Part shown: positions 25,118-34,328 of the stretch, piece after piece
Layout: the number at the start of each line of letters is the position of its first letter
Position numbering within the stretch: the first letter of the stretch is position 1
Source of the DNA: an uncultured Eubacteriales bacterium
GTDB lineage: Bacteria > Bacillota > Clostridia > Christensenellales > Aristaeellaceae
Direction: 5' to 3'
Assembly (NCBI GenBank): GCA_944349545.1
Contig: CALVNG010000008.1
Coordinates: forward strand, 1-49,203
DNA: 49,203 bases
Notes under the pieces: model-generated
What the model saw: only the letters and a program-made list of their open reading frames with translations
What the model was told of the DNA's origin: nothing
Databases searched by the model: none
Position numbers and translations under genes: made by a program

Positions 25118-27202
25118 ATGGCTAGCTATCAAACCAAGGACATCCGGAACATCGCCCTCATGGGACATGGCAGCGAAGGCAAAACGACGCTGATGGAGGC
25201 GCTGCTGTTCGCTGCCGGAGCGATCGACCGCCAGGGTCGTGTCGAGGACGGCAACACCGTGACCGACTACGACGCGGAGGAGATCAAGAGAAAAATCTCC
25301 ATCAGCGCTGCCATTGCGCCGATCGACTGGAACCAGAAGATGCTCAACGTCATTGATGTCCCCGGCTATTTTGATTTCGTGGGCGAGATGATGGGTCCCC
25401 TGCGCGTGGTGGAAACCGCCGCGATTCTGGTCAGCGCCGTCAGCGGCATCGCCGTGGGCACCGAAAAGGCGTGGGATTACGCCACCAAGAACAACGTGGG
25501 TAAGATGTTCATCGTCAATCAGATGGACCGCGACCATGCGGACTTTATGAAGGTCCAGACCCAGCTGCGCGAGCGCTTCGGCAACAGCGTGGTGCCCATT
25601 CTGCTGCCCATAGGCGAAGGACCCGACTACCGCGGCGTGGTCAACGTTCTGGAAAACAAGGCCTATGAGCGCGTCAACAAGGGCAAGCCCAAGGAGATCC
25701 CCGTGCCCGCTGAAATGGCGGACGATATTGCCACGGCCATGGAAGAGATCACTGAGGCCGCCGCGATGTCGGACGATGACCTCACCATGAAGTATCTGGA
25801 GGAAGGCACCCTCACCCACGAGGAGCTGATCGAAGGCTTCAAGATGGGCATGTTCTCTGGCCAGATCTGCCCCGTGGTGCCCTGCTCGGCGCTGACCGGC
25901 GTGGGCGTTGCCAAGCTGCTGGACGTGATGGCGGACTTCCTGCCCTCTCCCAAGCGCGCGGTGTACAAGGGCGTCAACCCCAAGACCGGTGAGGAAATCG
26001 AGCGCGCCTGCAATAGCGAGCAGCCCTTCAGCGCCCTGGTTTACAAGACCATCGCCGACCCGTTCGTCGGCAAGCTCAGCCTGTTCAAGGTCATGAGCGG
26101 CACGGCCACCGGCAGCGGCAACATCTACAACGCCAGCTGCGACAAGACCGAAAAGGTCACCGGCATCTATGTGCTGCGCGGCAAGAAGCAGATCGCAACC
26201 CAGCTGCTCAACGCGGGCGACATGGGCGCGTTCTCCAAGCTGCAGTTCACCAACACCGGCGATACGCTGTGCGATCCCGCCAGCCCCATCAAGTATCCGC
26301 CGATTGAGTATCCGGCTCCGTGCATCAGCAAGGCCGTGTTCGCCGCCAAACAGGGCGAGGAGGACAAGGTATTCGGCGGTCTGGCCCGCCTCATGGAGGA
26401 GGACCCCTCCATCAAGCTGGAAAAGAACGTCGAAACCACCGAGACGCTGCTCTCCGGCCAGGGCGAATTGCATCTGGACGTGATCCGCAACAAGCTGGCC
26501 AGCAAGTTCGGTGCCAACGCCGTTCTGCAGGACCCGCGCATTCCCTATCGTGAGACCATCAAAAAGACCGTCAAGGTCCAGGGCCGCCACAAGAAGCAGT
26601 CCGGCGGACATGGCCAGTTCGGCGACGTGTGGATCGAGTTTTCGCCCATCGGCGACACCGGTATCGACTTCGAGTTCGAGGACGCGGTGGTCGGCGGCGT
26701 GGTGCCGCGCAACTTCATCCCGTCCGTGGAAAAGGGCCTGCGCGAGAACATCCGCAAGGGCGTTCTGGCCGGCTATCCCATGGTGGGCCTGCATGCCAAG
26801 CTCTACGACGGCAGCTACCATCCGGTGGACTCCTCGGAAATGGCGTTCAAGACCGCGGCCCGCATCGCCTACAAGAAGGGCTGCATGGATGCCAGCCCCG
26901 TGCTTCTGGAGCCCATCATGCACGTAGAGGTCTATGTGCCCGACGAGTACATGGGCGACGTCATGGGCGACATGAACAAGCGCCGCGGCCGCATCATGGG
27001 CATGAACCAGGTGGACGGCATGCAGCAGCTGGTGGCTGAGGCCCCGCAGGCGGAAATGTTCAAATACGCGACCGACCTCCGTTCCATGACCCAGGCGCGC
27101 GGCTGGTTTACGATGTCCTTCGAGCGCTATGAGGAGGTTCCCTCCAACGTGGCCCAGAAGATCATCGAGAACGCGAAGCTGGACGAGGACGAGGAGGAAT
27201 AA
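25118..27202 (+). CDS. EF-G-like translational GTPase with altered G motifs
   Basis: The 694-residue product has the five-domain layout and length of elongation factor G. It differs at key sites. G1 reads GHGSEGKT (residues 16-23) instead of GHIDAGKT. G3 reads DVPGYFDF (80-87), with Tyr84 in place of the catalytic histidine. G4 reads NQMD (134-137) instead of NKxD. The C-terminal domains keep SGGHGQFGDV, GGVVPRNFIPSVEKG and MGDMNKRRGRIMGM. It is therefore an EF-G paralogue of the EF-G2-like type rather than the main fusA, which normally sits by rpsL-rpsG. The role may be in ribosome rescue or stress; GTPase activity may be low. The ATG at 25118 follows AAGGGGG. Confidence 0.85.
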   Translation: MASYQTKDIRNIALMGHGSEGKTTLMEALLFAAGAIDRQGRVEDGNTVTDYDAEEIKRKISISAAIAPIDWNQKMLNVIDVPGYFDFVGEMMGPLRVVETAAILVSAVSGIAVGTEKAWDYATKNNVGKMFIVNQMDRDHADFMKVQTQLRERFGNSVVPILLPIGEGPDYRGVVNVLENKAYERVNKGKPKEIPVPAEMADDIATAMEEITEAAAMSDDDLTMKYLEEGTLTHEELIEGFKMGMFSGQICPVVPCSALTGVGVAKLLDVMADFLPSPKRAVYKGVNPKTGEEIERACNSEQPFSALVYKTIADPFVGKLSLFKVMSGTATGSGNIYNASCDKTEKVTGIYVLRGKKQIATQLLNAGDMGAFSKLQFTNTGDTLCDPASPIKYPPIEYPAPCISKAVFAAKQGEEDKVFGGLARLMEEDPSIKLEKNVETTETLLSGQGELHLDVIRNKLASKFGANAVLQDPRIPYRETIKKTVKVQGRHKKQSGGHGQFGDVWIEFSPIGDTGIDFEFEDAVVGGVVPRNFIPSVEKGLRENIRKGVLAGYPMVGLHAKLYDGSYHPVDSSEMAFKTAARIAYKKGCMDASPVLLEPIMHVEVYVPDEYMGDVMGDMNKRRGRIMGMNQVDGMQQLVAEAPQAEMFKYATDLRSMTQARGWFTMSFERYEEVPSNVAQKIIENAKLDEDEEE

Positions 27203-27226
27203 TTCCCGCCGTTTCACATTCGACTT

Positions 27227-27255
27227 GGGACCGATGCACGCTCTGCATCGGTCCC
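27227..27255 (+). terminator. Strong hairpin after the EF-G-like gene
   Basis: A perfect 12-bp stem (GGGACCGATGCA 27227-27238 with TGCATCGGTCCC 27244-27255) with a 5-base loop. No T run follows, so it may terminate weakly, protect the 3' end, or act on the following promoter. Confidence 0.6.
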
Positions 27256-27259
27256 GTTG

Positions 27260-27268
27260 TGCTATAAA
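27260..27268 (+). promoter_or_regulatory. Extended -10 promoter of the sugar kinase gene
   Basis: TGC plus TATAAA (27263-27268), 28 bases before the ATG at 27296. Its -35 region would fall inside the hairpin at 27227-27255. Confidence 0.5.
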
Positions 27269-27295
27269 CAACAGGCGGCATAAGGAGGCGACGAG

Positions 27296-28219
27296 ATGAT
27301 TACCACCGTATGCATGAACCCTTCTTTTGACAAAACGGCGTCGGTCGGGGCGCTGGTGGCGGGAGATGTGAACCGGCTTCACGATGTACGCGTGGACGTG
27401 GGTGGAAAGGGCGTGAACGTGGCCGTAGTTTTGAAGCGGCTTGGCGTGCCGGTCGGCTGCGTGGGTTGCCTGGGCGAGCAGGGGCGGGAATCCTTTCTTA
27501 GGATGATCCGGCAGGAGGGCGTGGCCTTCGACTACCTGCCCGTGTCAGGTGAGGTTCGTACCAACCTGAAACTGGTGGATGAAAGCACCCGAACCGTCAC
27601 GGAGCTGAACGAGCCGGGCATTTCGATGAACCAGGCCCAGCTGGAGGACTTTCTGACCCTGCTGAAAGAAAAAGCCGACGCAAGCGAGTATGTGGTGCTC
27701 AGCGGGCGTCTGCCGGAGGGTTGCCCGGAAACTGCCTATCAGCGCTGTCTGAAGGCGCTGGAAGGCAAGAAATGCGTGCTGGACTGCGCCGGGGAAACCC
27801 TGCTGCACGGCATCAAGGAAAAGCCGTTTTTGATCAAGCCCAATTTGCCTGAGATCGAGGGCATTATGAAAAGGGAGCTGCGCACGCTGCGCGGCCTTCG
27901 GGATGCTGCGCTGTTTCTGATTGAGTACGGCGCGCAGAATGTGATCATCTCCATGGGCAAATACGGCGCGATGCTTGTCAGCCGGACGGATACATTCTTT
28001 TCCCCCGCACTGATGGTGGAGGCCCGGTCTACCGTGGGCGCAGGCGACGCGATGATCGGCGGCGTGCTGGCAGGGCTGGCGCGCGGGGAAACGCTGGCGG
28101 ATTCCTTCCGCTGCGGCGTAGCCGCCGGAGCGGCCAGCGTGATGACCGACGGCACCCAGCTGCTGCGCAGGCCGGACTTTGAGGCGCTTTTGCCCAAGGT
28201 GACCGTGCAGGAAGTATGA
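27296..28219 (+). CDS. 1-phosphofructokinase-type PfkB sugar kinase
   Basis: The 307-residue product is a PfkB-family kinase of the FruK/LacC branch, which phosphorylates fructose-1-phosphate or tagatose-6-phosphate. It begins ITTVCMNPSFDKT, typical of this branch. It has the GGKGVNVAVVLKRLG substrate loop near residue 41 and the ATP/catalytic motif TVGAGDAMIGG near residue 246, with the catalytic aspartate. AAGGAGG precedes the ATG well. No PTS fructose transporter or fructose-operon regulator is adjacent. Its stop overlaps the start of the next gene by four bases. Exact substrate is not decided. Confidence 0.9.
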   Translation: MITTVCMNPSFDKTASVGALVAGDVNRLHDVRVDVGGKGVNVAVVLKRLGVPVGCVGCLGEQGRESFLRMIRQEGVAFDYLPVSGEVRTNLKLVDESTRTVTELNEPGISMNQAQLEDFLTLLKEKADASEYVVLSGRLPEGCPETAYQRCLKALEGKKCVLDCAGETLLHGIKEKPFLIKPNLPEIEGIMKRELRTLRGLRDAALFLIEYGAQNVIISMGKYGAMLVSRTDTFFSPALMVEARSTVGAGDAMIGGVLAGLARGETLADSFRCGVAAGAASVMTDGTQLLRRPDFEALLPKVTVQEV

Positions 28220-28716
28220 AAACCGACTTTGAGCGCGCGTTCATCCGTGCGGGCCACCGCGGGCAGGCGCTTTTGCAGGATGAGCTGATCGCCCTCGTCC
28301 CGCGGGAGTACGGCGGGCATGTCGCACAGCTGGGAGGCGCAAAGTCCCTGGTGTTCGATATCGTGATGGGCGGCTCGCGTGCCGAAACGGCGGGGGAGAT
28401 TGCCCTGAGGGTGGGAGAGGATGCAAGCCTGTTCTATCTGGGGCATATCGGCTACCACGTAGACCCGCCCTTTCGGGGACACGGTGCAGCCCTGCGTGCC
28501 TGCCGGCTGTGTGTGCCCGTATTTTCCGAACTCGGCATGCGGACCTTCGTCATCACCACGGACGAGGACAACCTTCCCAGCATCCGCACCTGCGAGAAGC
28601 TGGGCTGCATACTGGAATCCACCGTGAACGTGCCCTTGTGGTGCCGTCAGGAATTCTCCATCAGCGCGCGAAAACGGCGCTATGTGTACGAGCCCGCGGA
28701 CGCCAAAAGACGATAA
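28216..28716 (+). CDS. GNAT-family N-acetyltransferase
   Basis: A 166-residue acetyltransferase of the GNAT fold. The acetyl-CoA site is GYHVDPPFRGHGAALRACRL (motif A, with the RGHGAA loop), preceded by a beta strand that reads LGHIGYHV. The C-terminal part has NLPSIRTCEKLGC, the motif B helix found in RimJ/RimL-like members. It overlaps the kinase gene by four bases (ATGA), so the two are co-translated. Substrate unknown. Confidence 0.88.
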   Translation: MKTDFERAFIRAGHRGQALLQDELIALVPREYGGHVAQLGGAKSLVFDIVMGGSRAETAGEIALRVGEDASLFYLGHIGYHVDPPFRGHGAALRACRLCVPVFSELGMRTFVITTDEDNLPSIRTCEKLGCILESTVNVPLWCRQEFSISARKRRYVYEPADAKRR

Positions 28717-28791
28717 AATGCGGTAACGGCTTTTCTTTTTGCATAAGATAGGGTAAAATACGGGGGAAAGTTCTGGAAGGGTGGTGCTTCT

Positions 28792-29589
28792 TTGGAGGCG
28801 ACGATTCAGGGCTGCCGGATCTTTTACCGCCATACGAAGGCGGAGAAGGCAAACGGCCCCACCATTTTGCTCCTGCACGGCTGGGGGTGCGACGGCTCCG
28901 TTTTTTCGTTCATCGAAAAAGGACTGAGCGAGCAGGCCGACGTGCTCACGGTGGATTTCCCCGGCCACGGCCAGAGCAGCGAGCCGCCGCAGCCTTGGGG
29001 CGTGCCCGAATACGCGGAACAGATTTCCGCCCTGCTTGAATCGCTCTCCATTTCCAAGGTGCGCGTGGTGGCGCATTCCTTCGGCGGCCGCGTCGCGATC
29101 TATCTCGCCGCGCATCATCCCGAAAGGATCGATCAAATGGTCCTGACCGGAGCTGCGGGCATCCGCAAGCCCCTCACGGAAACCCAAAAGAAGCGCCAGG
29201 CCCGATTCAAGCGGATGAACGCCATGCTCAACGCGCTCAAGCGCTTCGGGCTGCTGCGCACAGCGGTGGAGCGCTGGCAGGACGCGCTGCGCAGGCGTTA
29301 TGGCTCCGCCGACTATGTGCGTCTGAACGAGAACATGCGCAAAACCTTCTCCAGGGTCGTATCGCAGGACCTGTATCCCTTCCTCAAGGACATTCAGGCG
29401 CCCACGCTTCTGATATGGGGCAGCGAGGACACCGAAACGCCCCTGTGGATGGGCGAGCAGATGGAAAAGGCCATTCCCGACGCCGGCCTGGTGTTGTTTG
29501 AAGGCCGGACGCATTTCGCGTTCATCGAGGAATGGCAGCGCTTTTTGACGATTGTCAGGCAATTCTTTTGGGGAGGTCAGACGGCATGA
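28792..29589 (+). CDS. Alpha/beta hydrolase
   Basis: The 265-residue product has the alpha/beta hydrolase core: oxyanion region LLLHGWGCDGSVF, DFPGHGQSS, and nucleophile elbow VVAHSFGGRVA with the catalytic serine near residue 96. An acid appears in LLIWGSEDTETP and the histidine in RTHFAFIEE. The start is TTG at 28792 behind GGAAGGGTGG; no ATG fits. Its stop overlaps the start of the MurF-like gene (ATGA), so the hydrolase probably works in the same cell-wall context. Substrate unknown. Confidence 0.88.
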   Translation: MEATIQGCRIFYRHTKAEKANGPTILLLHGWGCDGSVFSFIEKGLSEQADVLTVDFPGHGQSSEPPQPWGVPEYAEQISALLESLSISKVRVVAHSFGGRVAIYLAAHHPERIDQMVLTGAAGIRKPLTETQKKRQARFKRMNAMLNALKRFGLLRTAVERWQDALRRRYGSADYVRLNENMRKTFSRVVSQDLYPFLKDIQAPTLLIWGSEDTETPLWMGEQMEKAIPDAGLVLFEGRTHFAFIEEWQRFLTIVRQFFWGGQTA

Positions 29590-31205
29590 GTTTGTCAACG
29601 CCGCTCCTTCGCTGGCTTACGCTGCTTGCGCCGGTGTGCTGCTGCCTGTTCGCCGCACGCGGCATCCTGCATTTTTTCCAGCTGGAAAGCTATCAGTTTC
29701 CGGGCTATTTTCGCACGCTCAAGCGCAACCGCGTTCACAGCCTGCTGCCGGGCGTATGCGCCGCGCTGGCCACGCTGGTTTTGCTCTACCTCTTTGACCT
29801 GCTGGCCCTGCGCGGCGGGCCCCATTGGACGGCCGTCACGGCTGCTGTCCTGCTTCTGCCCCTGTCGGCGGGCGCGGGGCTTATGATCGGCCAGGCATTT
29901 TCGCCCCGGAGAGCCAAAAAGAAGTTTGTGATCACCGGGCGCGTAAAACGCCTGTATGCGGTCTTTTTTTTGGTGATGAGCGCCATCAGCGCGCTGTGCG
30001 CCGCCAACCCCTGGGCGGTGCTTCCCGCGCTATGGCCGCTGGCGCTGCCGCTGGTGGTGGCATTGAGCGGACTTCTGGCCTGGCCGATTGAAAAGGCGAT
30101 CAGCGAATGCTACTTCCGCGATGCACGGCGAAAGCTGCTCGCCAACCCTCGGCTGATTCGTATCGGGATCACGGGCAGCTACGGCAAGACGTCGGTCAAG
30201 CATATTCTGGGCGCCATTTTGAGCGAAAAATATCCCACGCTTATCACACCCGCCAGCTTTAACACCCCCATGGGTGTCACCCGCGCCATCCGGGAGAAGC
30301 TGTCTCCCTCCCATCAGGTGTTCGTGGGGGAGATGGGAGCGCGGCACGTTGGCGACATCCGGGAAATGTGCCGTCTGGTCCATCCGACCATCGGCATCAT
30401 CACCTCGGTGGGACCGCAGCATCTGGAAACCTTCAAAACCATCGAGCGCGTGGCCTCCACCAAATATGAGCTGATCGAGACCCTGCCCGACGAAAGCTCC
30501 CATGCCTACTTCTATGATGACGGCGCGTGGGTGCGCAGGATGTACGACCGCACACAAAAGCCAAAGACCCTGTGCGGGCGTGACCCGGAAGCCTGCGACT
30601 GCTGGTGCGACGAGGTGAGCGTATCCGCGGAGGGCAGCCGCTTCACGCTGCACATCCGCGGCGTCGGAAGCGTGGAATGCCAGACCCGGCTTTTGGGCGA
30701 GCACAGCATCCAGAACATTCTGCTGGCCGCAGCCGTCGCTTCCGACCTGGGGCTCACGCTGCGCCAGATCGCTCATGGCGTGGAGAAGCTCGCGCCCGTC
30801 AAGCACCGTCTGGAGCTTCTCAGCCACCCGGGCAGCTTCACCATCATCAACGACGCCTTCAACTCCAACCCCGTGGGCGCAAAGGCCGCGCTGGAGGTGC
30901 TCAGGGCCTTTCCCGCGCGGCGCATCATCATCACCCCCGGCATGGTGGAGCTGGGCGAACGCGAGGCGGAATACAACCGCGAATTTGGCAGGGAAATGGC
31001 CGGATGCGTGGACATCGCCATCATCGTAGGCAAAAATCGCGCCTTGCCCATCATCGAGGGGCTGAAGGAGGCCGGATTCCCGGATAAGGCCATCCATCGC
31101 GTGGACAGCCTGGACGATTCCACCCGCCTGCTCCACAGCCTGGTCCGCCCCACGGATACCGTCCTTTATGAAAACGACCTTCCCGACCACTATCAGGAAG
31201 CCTGA
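29586..31205 (+). CDS. MurF-like Mur ligase with N-terminal membrane domain
   Basis: The 539-residue product has about 190 N-terminal residues with four or five hydrophobic helices. The Mur ligase core follows: P-loop GITGSYGKTS at residues 194-203, FVGEMGARHVGDI, the STKYELIE lysine region, GEHSIQNILLAAAVA, and the MurF-type C-terminal motif DAFNSNPVGAKAAL. MurF adds D-Ala-D-Ala to UDP-MurNAc-tripeptide. Here the usual N-terminal UDP-binding domain is replaced by membrane helices, so substrate handling must differ. D-Ala-D-Ala ligase lies 15 bases downstream, which supports the MurF reaction, but another amide ligation at the membrane is possible. Overlaps the hydrolase gene by four bases. 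Confidence 0.85.
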   Translation: MSLSTPLLRWLTLLAPVCCCLFAARGILHFFQLESYQFPGYFRTLKRNRVHSLLPGVCAALATLVLLYLFDLLALRGGPHWTAVTAAVLLLPLSAGAGLMIGQAFSPRRAKKKFVITGRVKRLYAVFFLVMSAISALCAANPWAVLPALWPLALPLVVALSGLLAWPIEKAISECYFRDARRKLLANPRLIRIGITGSYGKTSVKHILGAILSEKYPTLITPASFNTPMGVTRAIREKLSPSHQVFVGEMGARHVGDIREMCRLVHPTIGIITSVGPQHLETFKTIERVASTKYELIETLPDESSHAYFYDDGAWVRRMYDRTQKPKTLCGRDPEACDCWCDEVSVSAEGSRFTLHIRGVGSVECQTRLLGEHSIQNILLAAAVASDLGLTLRQIAHGVEKLAPVKHRLELLSHPGSFTIINDAFNSNPVGAKAALEVLRAFPARRIIITPGMVELGEREAEYNREFGREMAGCVDIAIIVGKNRALPIIEGLKEAGFPDKAIHRVDSLDDSTRLLHSLVRPTDTVLYENDLPDHYQEA

Positions 31206-31220
31206 CTGGAGGAACTGGAT

Positions 31221-32429
31221 ATGAGCAAGATTCAACTGGGCGTGATGTTCGGCAGCCGCAGCTGCGAGCATGAGGTGTCCATCATCAGCGCCGTGCAGCT
31301 TATGCGCGCCGCCGACCGGGAGCTTTACGACGTCATTCCCATCTATATCAGCAAAAGAGGCGAATGGTTCACCGGCGACGCGCTGTTCGAGATCTCGGCC
31401 TACACGCCCTTTGATGAAAGCCGCAAGGGCGTGGTGCGCGTCAATCTGGATATCACCTCCGGCTCCGGCGCGCTGACCCGCATGGAGCATGGAAAGGGCC
31501 TCCTGGGCAAGGACCGCGAGGTGATCGTGGCCCGCCTGGACTGCGTGATTCCCGTATTTCACGGCATGCACGGCGAGGACGGCACCATTCAGGGCCTTCT
31601 GGAGCTGTGCAATATTCCGTATGCTTCTTCCGGCGTGGGCGCGAGCGCCATGGGCATGGATAAGGTCTATATGAAGCAGTATTTCCGCGGCGCGGGGTTC
31701 CCCGTGTTGCCGAGCACCTGGTTCCTGCGCCGCGCCTGGGAGGAGGACCCCAAGGCCGTGATGGACCGGATCGAACAGGAACTGCCCTATCCCGTATTCG
31801 TCAAGCCCGCCTCCCTGGGTTCCTCCATCGGCGTGACCAGGGCAAAGGACCGCGCCGCTCTGGAGGAATCACTGAAGCTGGCTTTCGAGTTCGACCGCAA
31901 GGTGCTGGTGGAAAAGGGACTGGAAAATCCGCTGGAGCTGAACTGCTCGGTTCTGGGATATGCCGGAAAGACGCAGGCCAGCGAAATTGAAATGCCCGTA
32001 TCCGGCGGCGATCTGCTGACCTTTATGGATAAATACATGGCGGGAGGCTCCACCAAAGGCATGGCTTCGCTCAAGCGCGTCCTGCCCGCGCCCATCGAGC
32101 CGGAGCTGCGCGACAAAATCCGTGCCCTGTCCATGGAGATCTTCAACGATATGGATTGCAAGGGCGTGGTGCGCATCGACTACATGTACGACGCAGCGTC
32201 CGACGGACTGTACATCACGGAAATCAACACCATTCCCGGTTCGCTGGCGTTTTACCTGTGGGAGGCCTGCGGCATGCCTTACAGCAGGCTGATTGACGAG
32301 ATGGTCCGCTGCGCCATGGAGGCGCAAAAGGACAAGGACGACAGCAACTATGCCTATTCCTCCGATATTCTGAGCAATATTTCGCTGGGTGGCAAGGCTG
32401 GAAGCAAAGCGGGGCTGAAAAACGCCTGA
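31221..32429 (+). CDS. ddl: D-alanine--D-alanine ligase
   Basis: Ddl joins two D-alanines for the peptidoglycan stem. The 402-residue product has the ATP-grasp fold: VMFGSRSCEHEVSIISA at the N-terminus, HGMHGEDGTIQGLLE, YPVFVKPASLGSSIGV in the ATP-binding region, and DYMYD...ITEINTIPGS with metal-binding acid and asparagine. The omega loop reads DKYMAGGSTKGMAS. Which dipeptide type this gives, D-Ala or D-Lac, needs a family tree. GGAGGAA precedes the ATG. It follows the MurF-like gene in the same operon. Confidence 0.92.
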   Translation: MSKIQLGVMFGSRSCEHEVSIISAVQLMRAADRELYDVIPIYISKRGEWFTGDALFEISAYTPFDESRKGVVRVNLDITSGSGALTRMEHGKGLLGKDREVIVARLDCVIPVFHGMHGEDGTIQGLLELCNIPYASSGVGASAMGMDKVYMKQYFRGAGFPVLPSTWFLRRAWEEDPKAVMDRIEQELPYPVFVKPASLGSSIGVTRAKDRAALEESLKLAFEFDRKVLVEKGLENPLELNCSVLGYAGKTQASEIEMPVSGGDLLTFMDKYMAGGSTKGMASLKRVLPAPIEPELRDKIRALSMEIFNDMDCKGVVRIDYMYDAASDGLYITEINTIPGSLAFYLWEACGMPYSRLIDEMVRCAMEAQKDKDDSNYAYSSDILSNISLGGKAGSKAGLKNA

Positions 32430-32447
32430 GACGCACAAAGGAGCATT

Positions 32448-34328
32448 ATGGCAGAGTTATCGCAGATCAAGGACCCGGCGGATATCCGCGTCCTTTCCCG
32501 CGAGGAGTGCGAGGAGCTGGCGGACGATATCCGCACGAAAATCATCCAAACGGTGTCGCAAAACGGCGGCCACCTGTCCTCCAACCTGGGCGTGGTGGAA
32601 ATTACGCTGGCGCTGCACCGCGTATTTGATACGCCTACGGACAAAATCCTCTTTGACGTGGGTCATCAGGCCTACGCCCATAAGCTGATCACAGGACGCT
32701 ACGACGCCTTCGACACGCTGCGCACCTATGGCGGCCTGTCGGGCTTTCCCCGTCGGTGCGAAAGCCAATACGACTGCTTTGAGGCCGGTCACGCCTCTAC
32801 GGCGATTTCCGCGGCGCTGGGCTTTGCGCGCGCGAGGGACGCGCGGGGTGAAAAGCATCATGTGGTGGCTGTGGTAGGGGACGGCGCCCTGACGGGCGGG
32901 ATGTGCTACGAGGCGCTCAACGACTGCGGCAATTCCAAAACCCGTCTGATTCTGGTGCTCAACGACAACGAAATGTCGATTGCCCAGAACGTAGGCGCTT
33001 TGAGCAAGCACCTCTCCAGCCTGCGCGCCAGCGTGGGGTGGAACAGTACCAAAAAGCGCGTCAAGAGCCGCCTCAACCGCATCCCTGTACTTGGCCGCCC
33101 GCTGTACCGGATCATTCATACCACCAAGCGGATGGTCAAGAGCATCTTTGTGGATGAGGGCTTTTTCTCCGCGCTGGGCTTCCGCTACCTCGGCCCCATC
33201 GACGGAAACAACCTGGCTGCGGTGGAAAACATGCTCAGGCAGGCCAAGCAGCTCGACGAGCCCGTGGTGATCCACTGCGCCACCAAAAAGGGCTACGGCT
33301 ATAACCGCGCCGAGCGTCGCCCGGAGGATTTTCACGGCACCCCGCCGTTTCTGGTGGAAACCGGCGAGGTCAGCGGCGGCAGCCGGCAGGCCAATGGGGA
33401 AGTGGCCATGCATGCGCTGATAAACCTGGCACGAAAGGATCCTCGGATTATGGCGGTCACGGCCGCCATGCCGCTGGGCACCTGCACGCATCTGTTCGAA
33501 GAGGCGTTCCCCACACGGCACTTCGACGTGGGGATCGCCGAGGAGCACGCCGTTACCATGTGCGCAGGCATGGCTTCCGGGGGCCTGCGCCCGTTTTTCT
33601 TCGTGTATTCGACATTCTTGCAGCGCGGTTATGATCAGGTGCTGCACGATGTTTGCATACAGCGCCTGCCTGTGGTGCTCATGCTGGACCGGGCCGGCAT
33701 CTCCAACGAGGATGGCCAGTCCCATCAGGGGCTGTATGACTTTGCCTATTTGCGGCACATCCCATACATGACGGTGCTCGCCCCCGCCGACGCGGCAGAG
33801 CTGGAGGCCATGATTCCGGCGGCGCTGCGGCTGGGTGCGCCCTGCGCCATCCGTTACCCCAAAAACGCCGAACGCCTGCCGGAGGGCTATGCCATCGACG
33901 GCTTTGAAATCGGGCGCTGGCAGACCCTGCGGTGCGGCAATGACGCGGCGCTGGTGGCCACGGGCACGATGACGGCGGCCGCGCTTCGCGTGGCCGACCG
34001 GCTGGAGGAAGAGGACGTTCATCTGACGGTGGTCAACGCCTCCACCGTCAAGCCGCTGGACGACGTTTGCCTGGATGCGCTGTTTGCCAGACACATTCCC
34101 ATTCTGACGATGGAGGAGCATGTGGCCAAGGGCGGATTTGGCAGCGCGGTGCTGGAATACGCCTGCGCAGTGCGCGCGCAGGCATGCATCCGCGTGCTGG
34201 CCGTGGGAGATTTCTTTGTGCAGCACGGCGATCACGCCCATCTGCTCAAGGATGTTGGGCTGGATGACGAAAGCGTCGCGCAGGCGGTGCTGCATACGGT
34301 GAGAGAGGCGGGCGTGTGCTGTGTCTGA
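32448..34328 (+). CDS. dxs: 1-deoxy-D-xylulose-5-phosphate synthase
   Basis: DXS condenses pyruvate and glyceraldehyde-3-phosphate in the first step of the MEP isoprenoid pathway, using thiamine diphosphate. The 626-residue product has the expected length. It shows GHQAYAHKLITGR, the ThDP motif GDGALTGGMCYEALND ending LNDNEMSI, the DVGIAEEHAVTMCAG glutamate region, and DRAGISNEDGQSHQGLYD. AAAGGAG precedes the ATG. The stop overlaps the tlyA start by eight bases. This dxs-tlyA-nadK-argR-recN order is common in Bacillota. Confidence 0.96.
   Translation: MAELSQIKDPADIRVLSREECEELADDIRTKIIQTVSQNGGHLSSNLGVVEITLALHRVFDTPTDKILFDVGHQAYAHKLITGRYDAFDTLRTYGGLSGFPRRCESQYDCFEAGHASTAISAALGFARARDARGEKHHVVAVVGDGALTGGMCYEALNDCGNSKTRLILVLNDNEMSIAQNVGALSKHLSSLRASVGWNSTKKRVKSRLNRIPVLGRPLYRIIHTTKRMVKSIFVDEGFFSALGFRYLGPIDGNNLAAVENMLRQAKQLDEPVVIHCATKKGYGYNRAERRPEDFHGTPPFLVETGEVSGGSRQANGEVAMHALINLARKDPRIMAVTAAMPLGTCTHLFEEAFPTRHFDVGIAEEHAVTMCAGMASGGLRPFFFVYSTFLQRGYDQVLHDVCIQRLPVVLMLDRAGISNEDGQSHQGLYDFAYLRHIPYMTVLAPADAAELEAMIPAALRLGAPCAIRYPKNAERLPEGYAIDGFEIGRWQTLRCGNDAALVATGTMTAAALRVADRLEEEDVHLTVVNASTVKPLDDVCLDALFARHIPILTMEEHVAKGGFGSAVLEYACAVRAQACIRVLAVGDFFVQHGDHAHLLKDVGLDDESVAQAVLHTVREAGVCCV

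Noticed and set aside
25055-27382. A 775-residue open frame on the minus strand opposite the EF-G-like gene
   Set aside because: It is a high-GC antisense shadow of a conserved gene, has no ribosome site, and gives a low-complexity His/Ala/Gly/Leu-rich product.
32457-34295. A 612-residue minus-strand frame opposite dxs
   Set aside because: Shadow of dxs, which has all family motifs.
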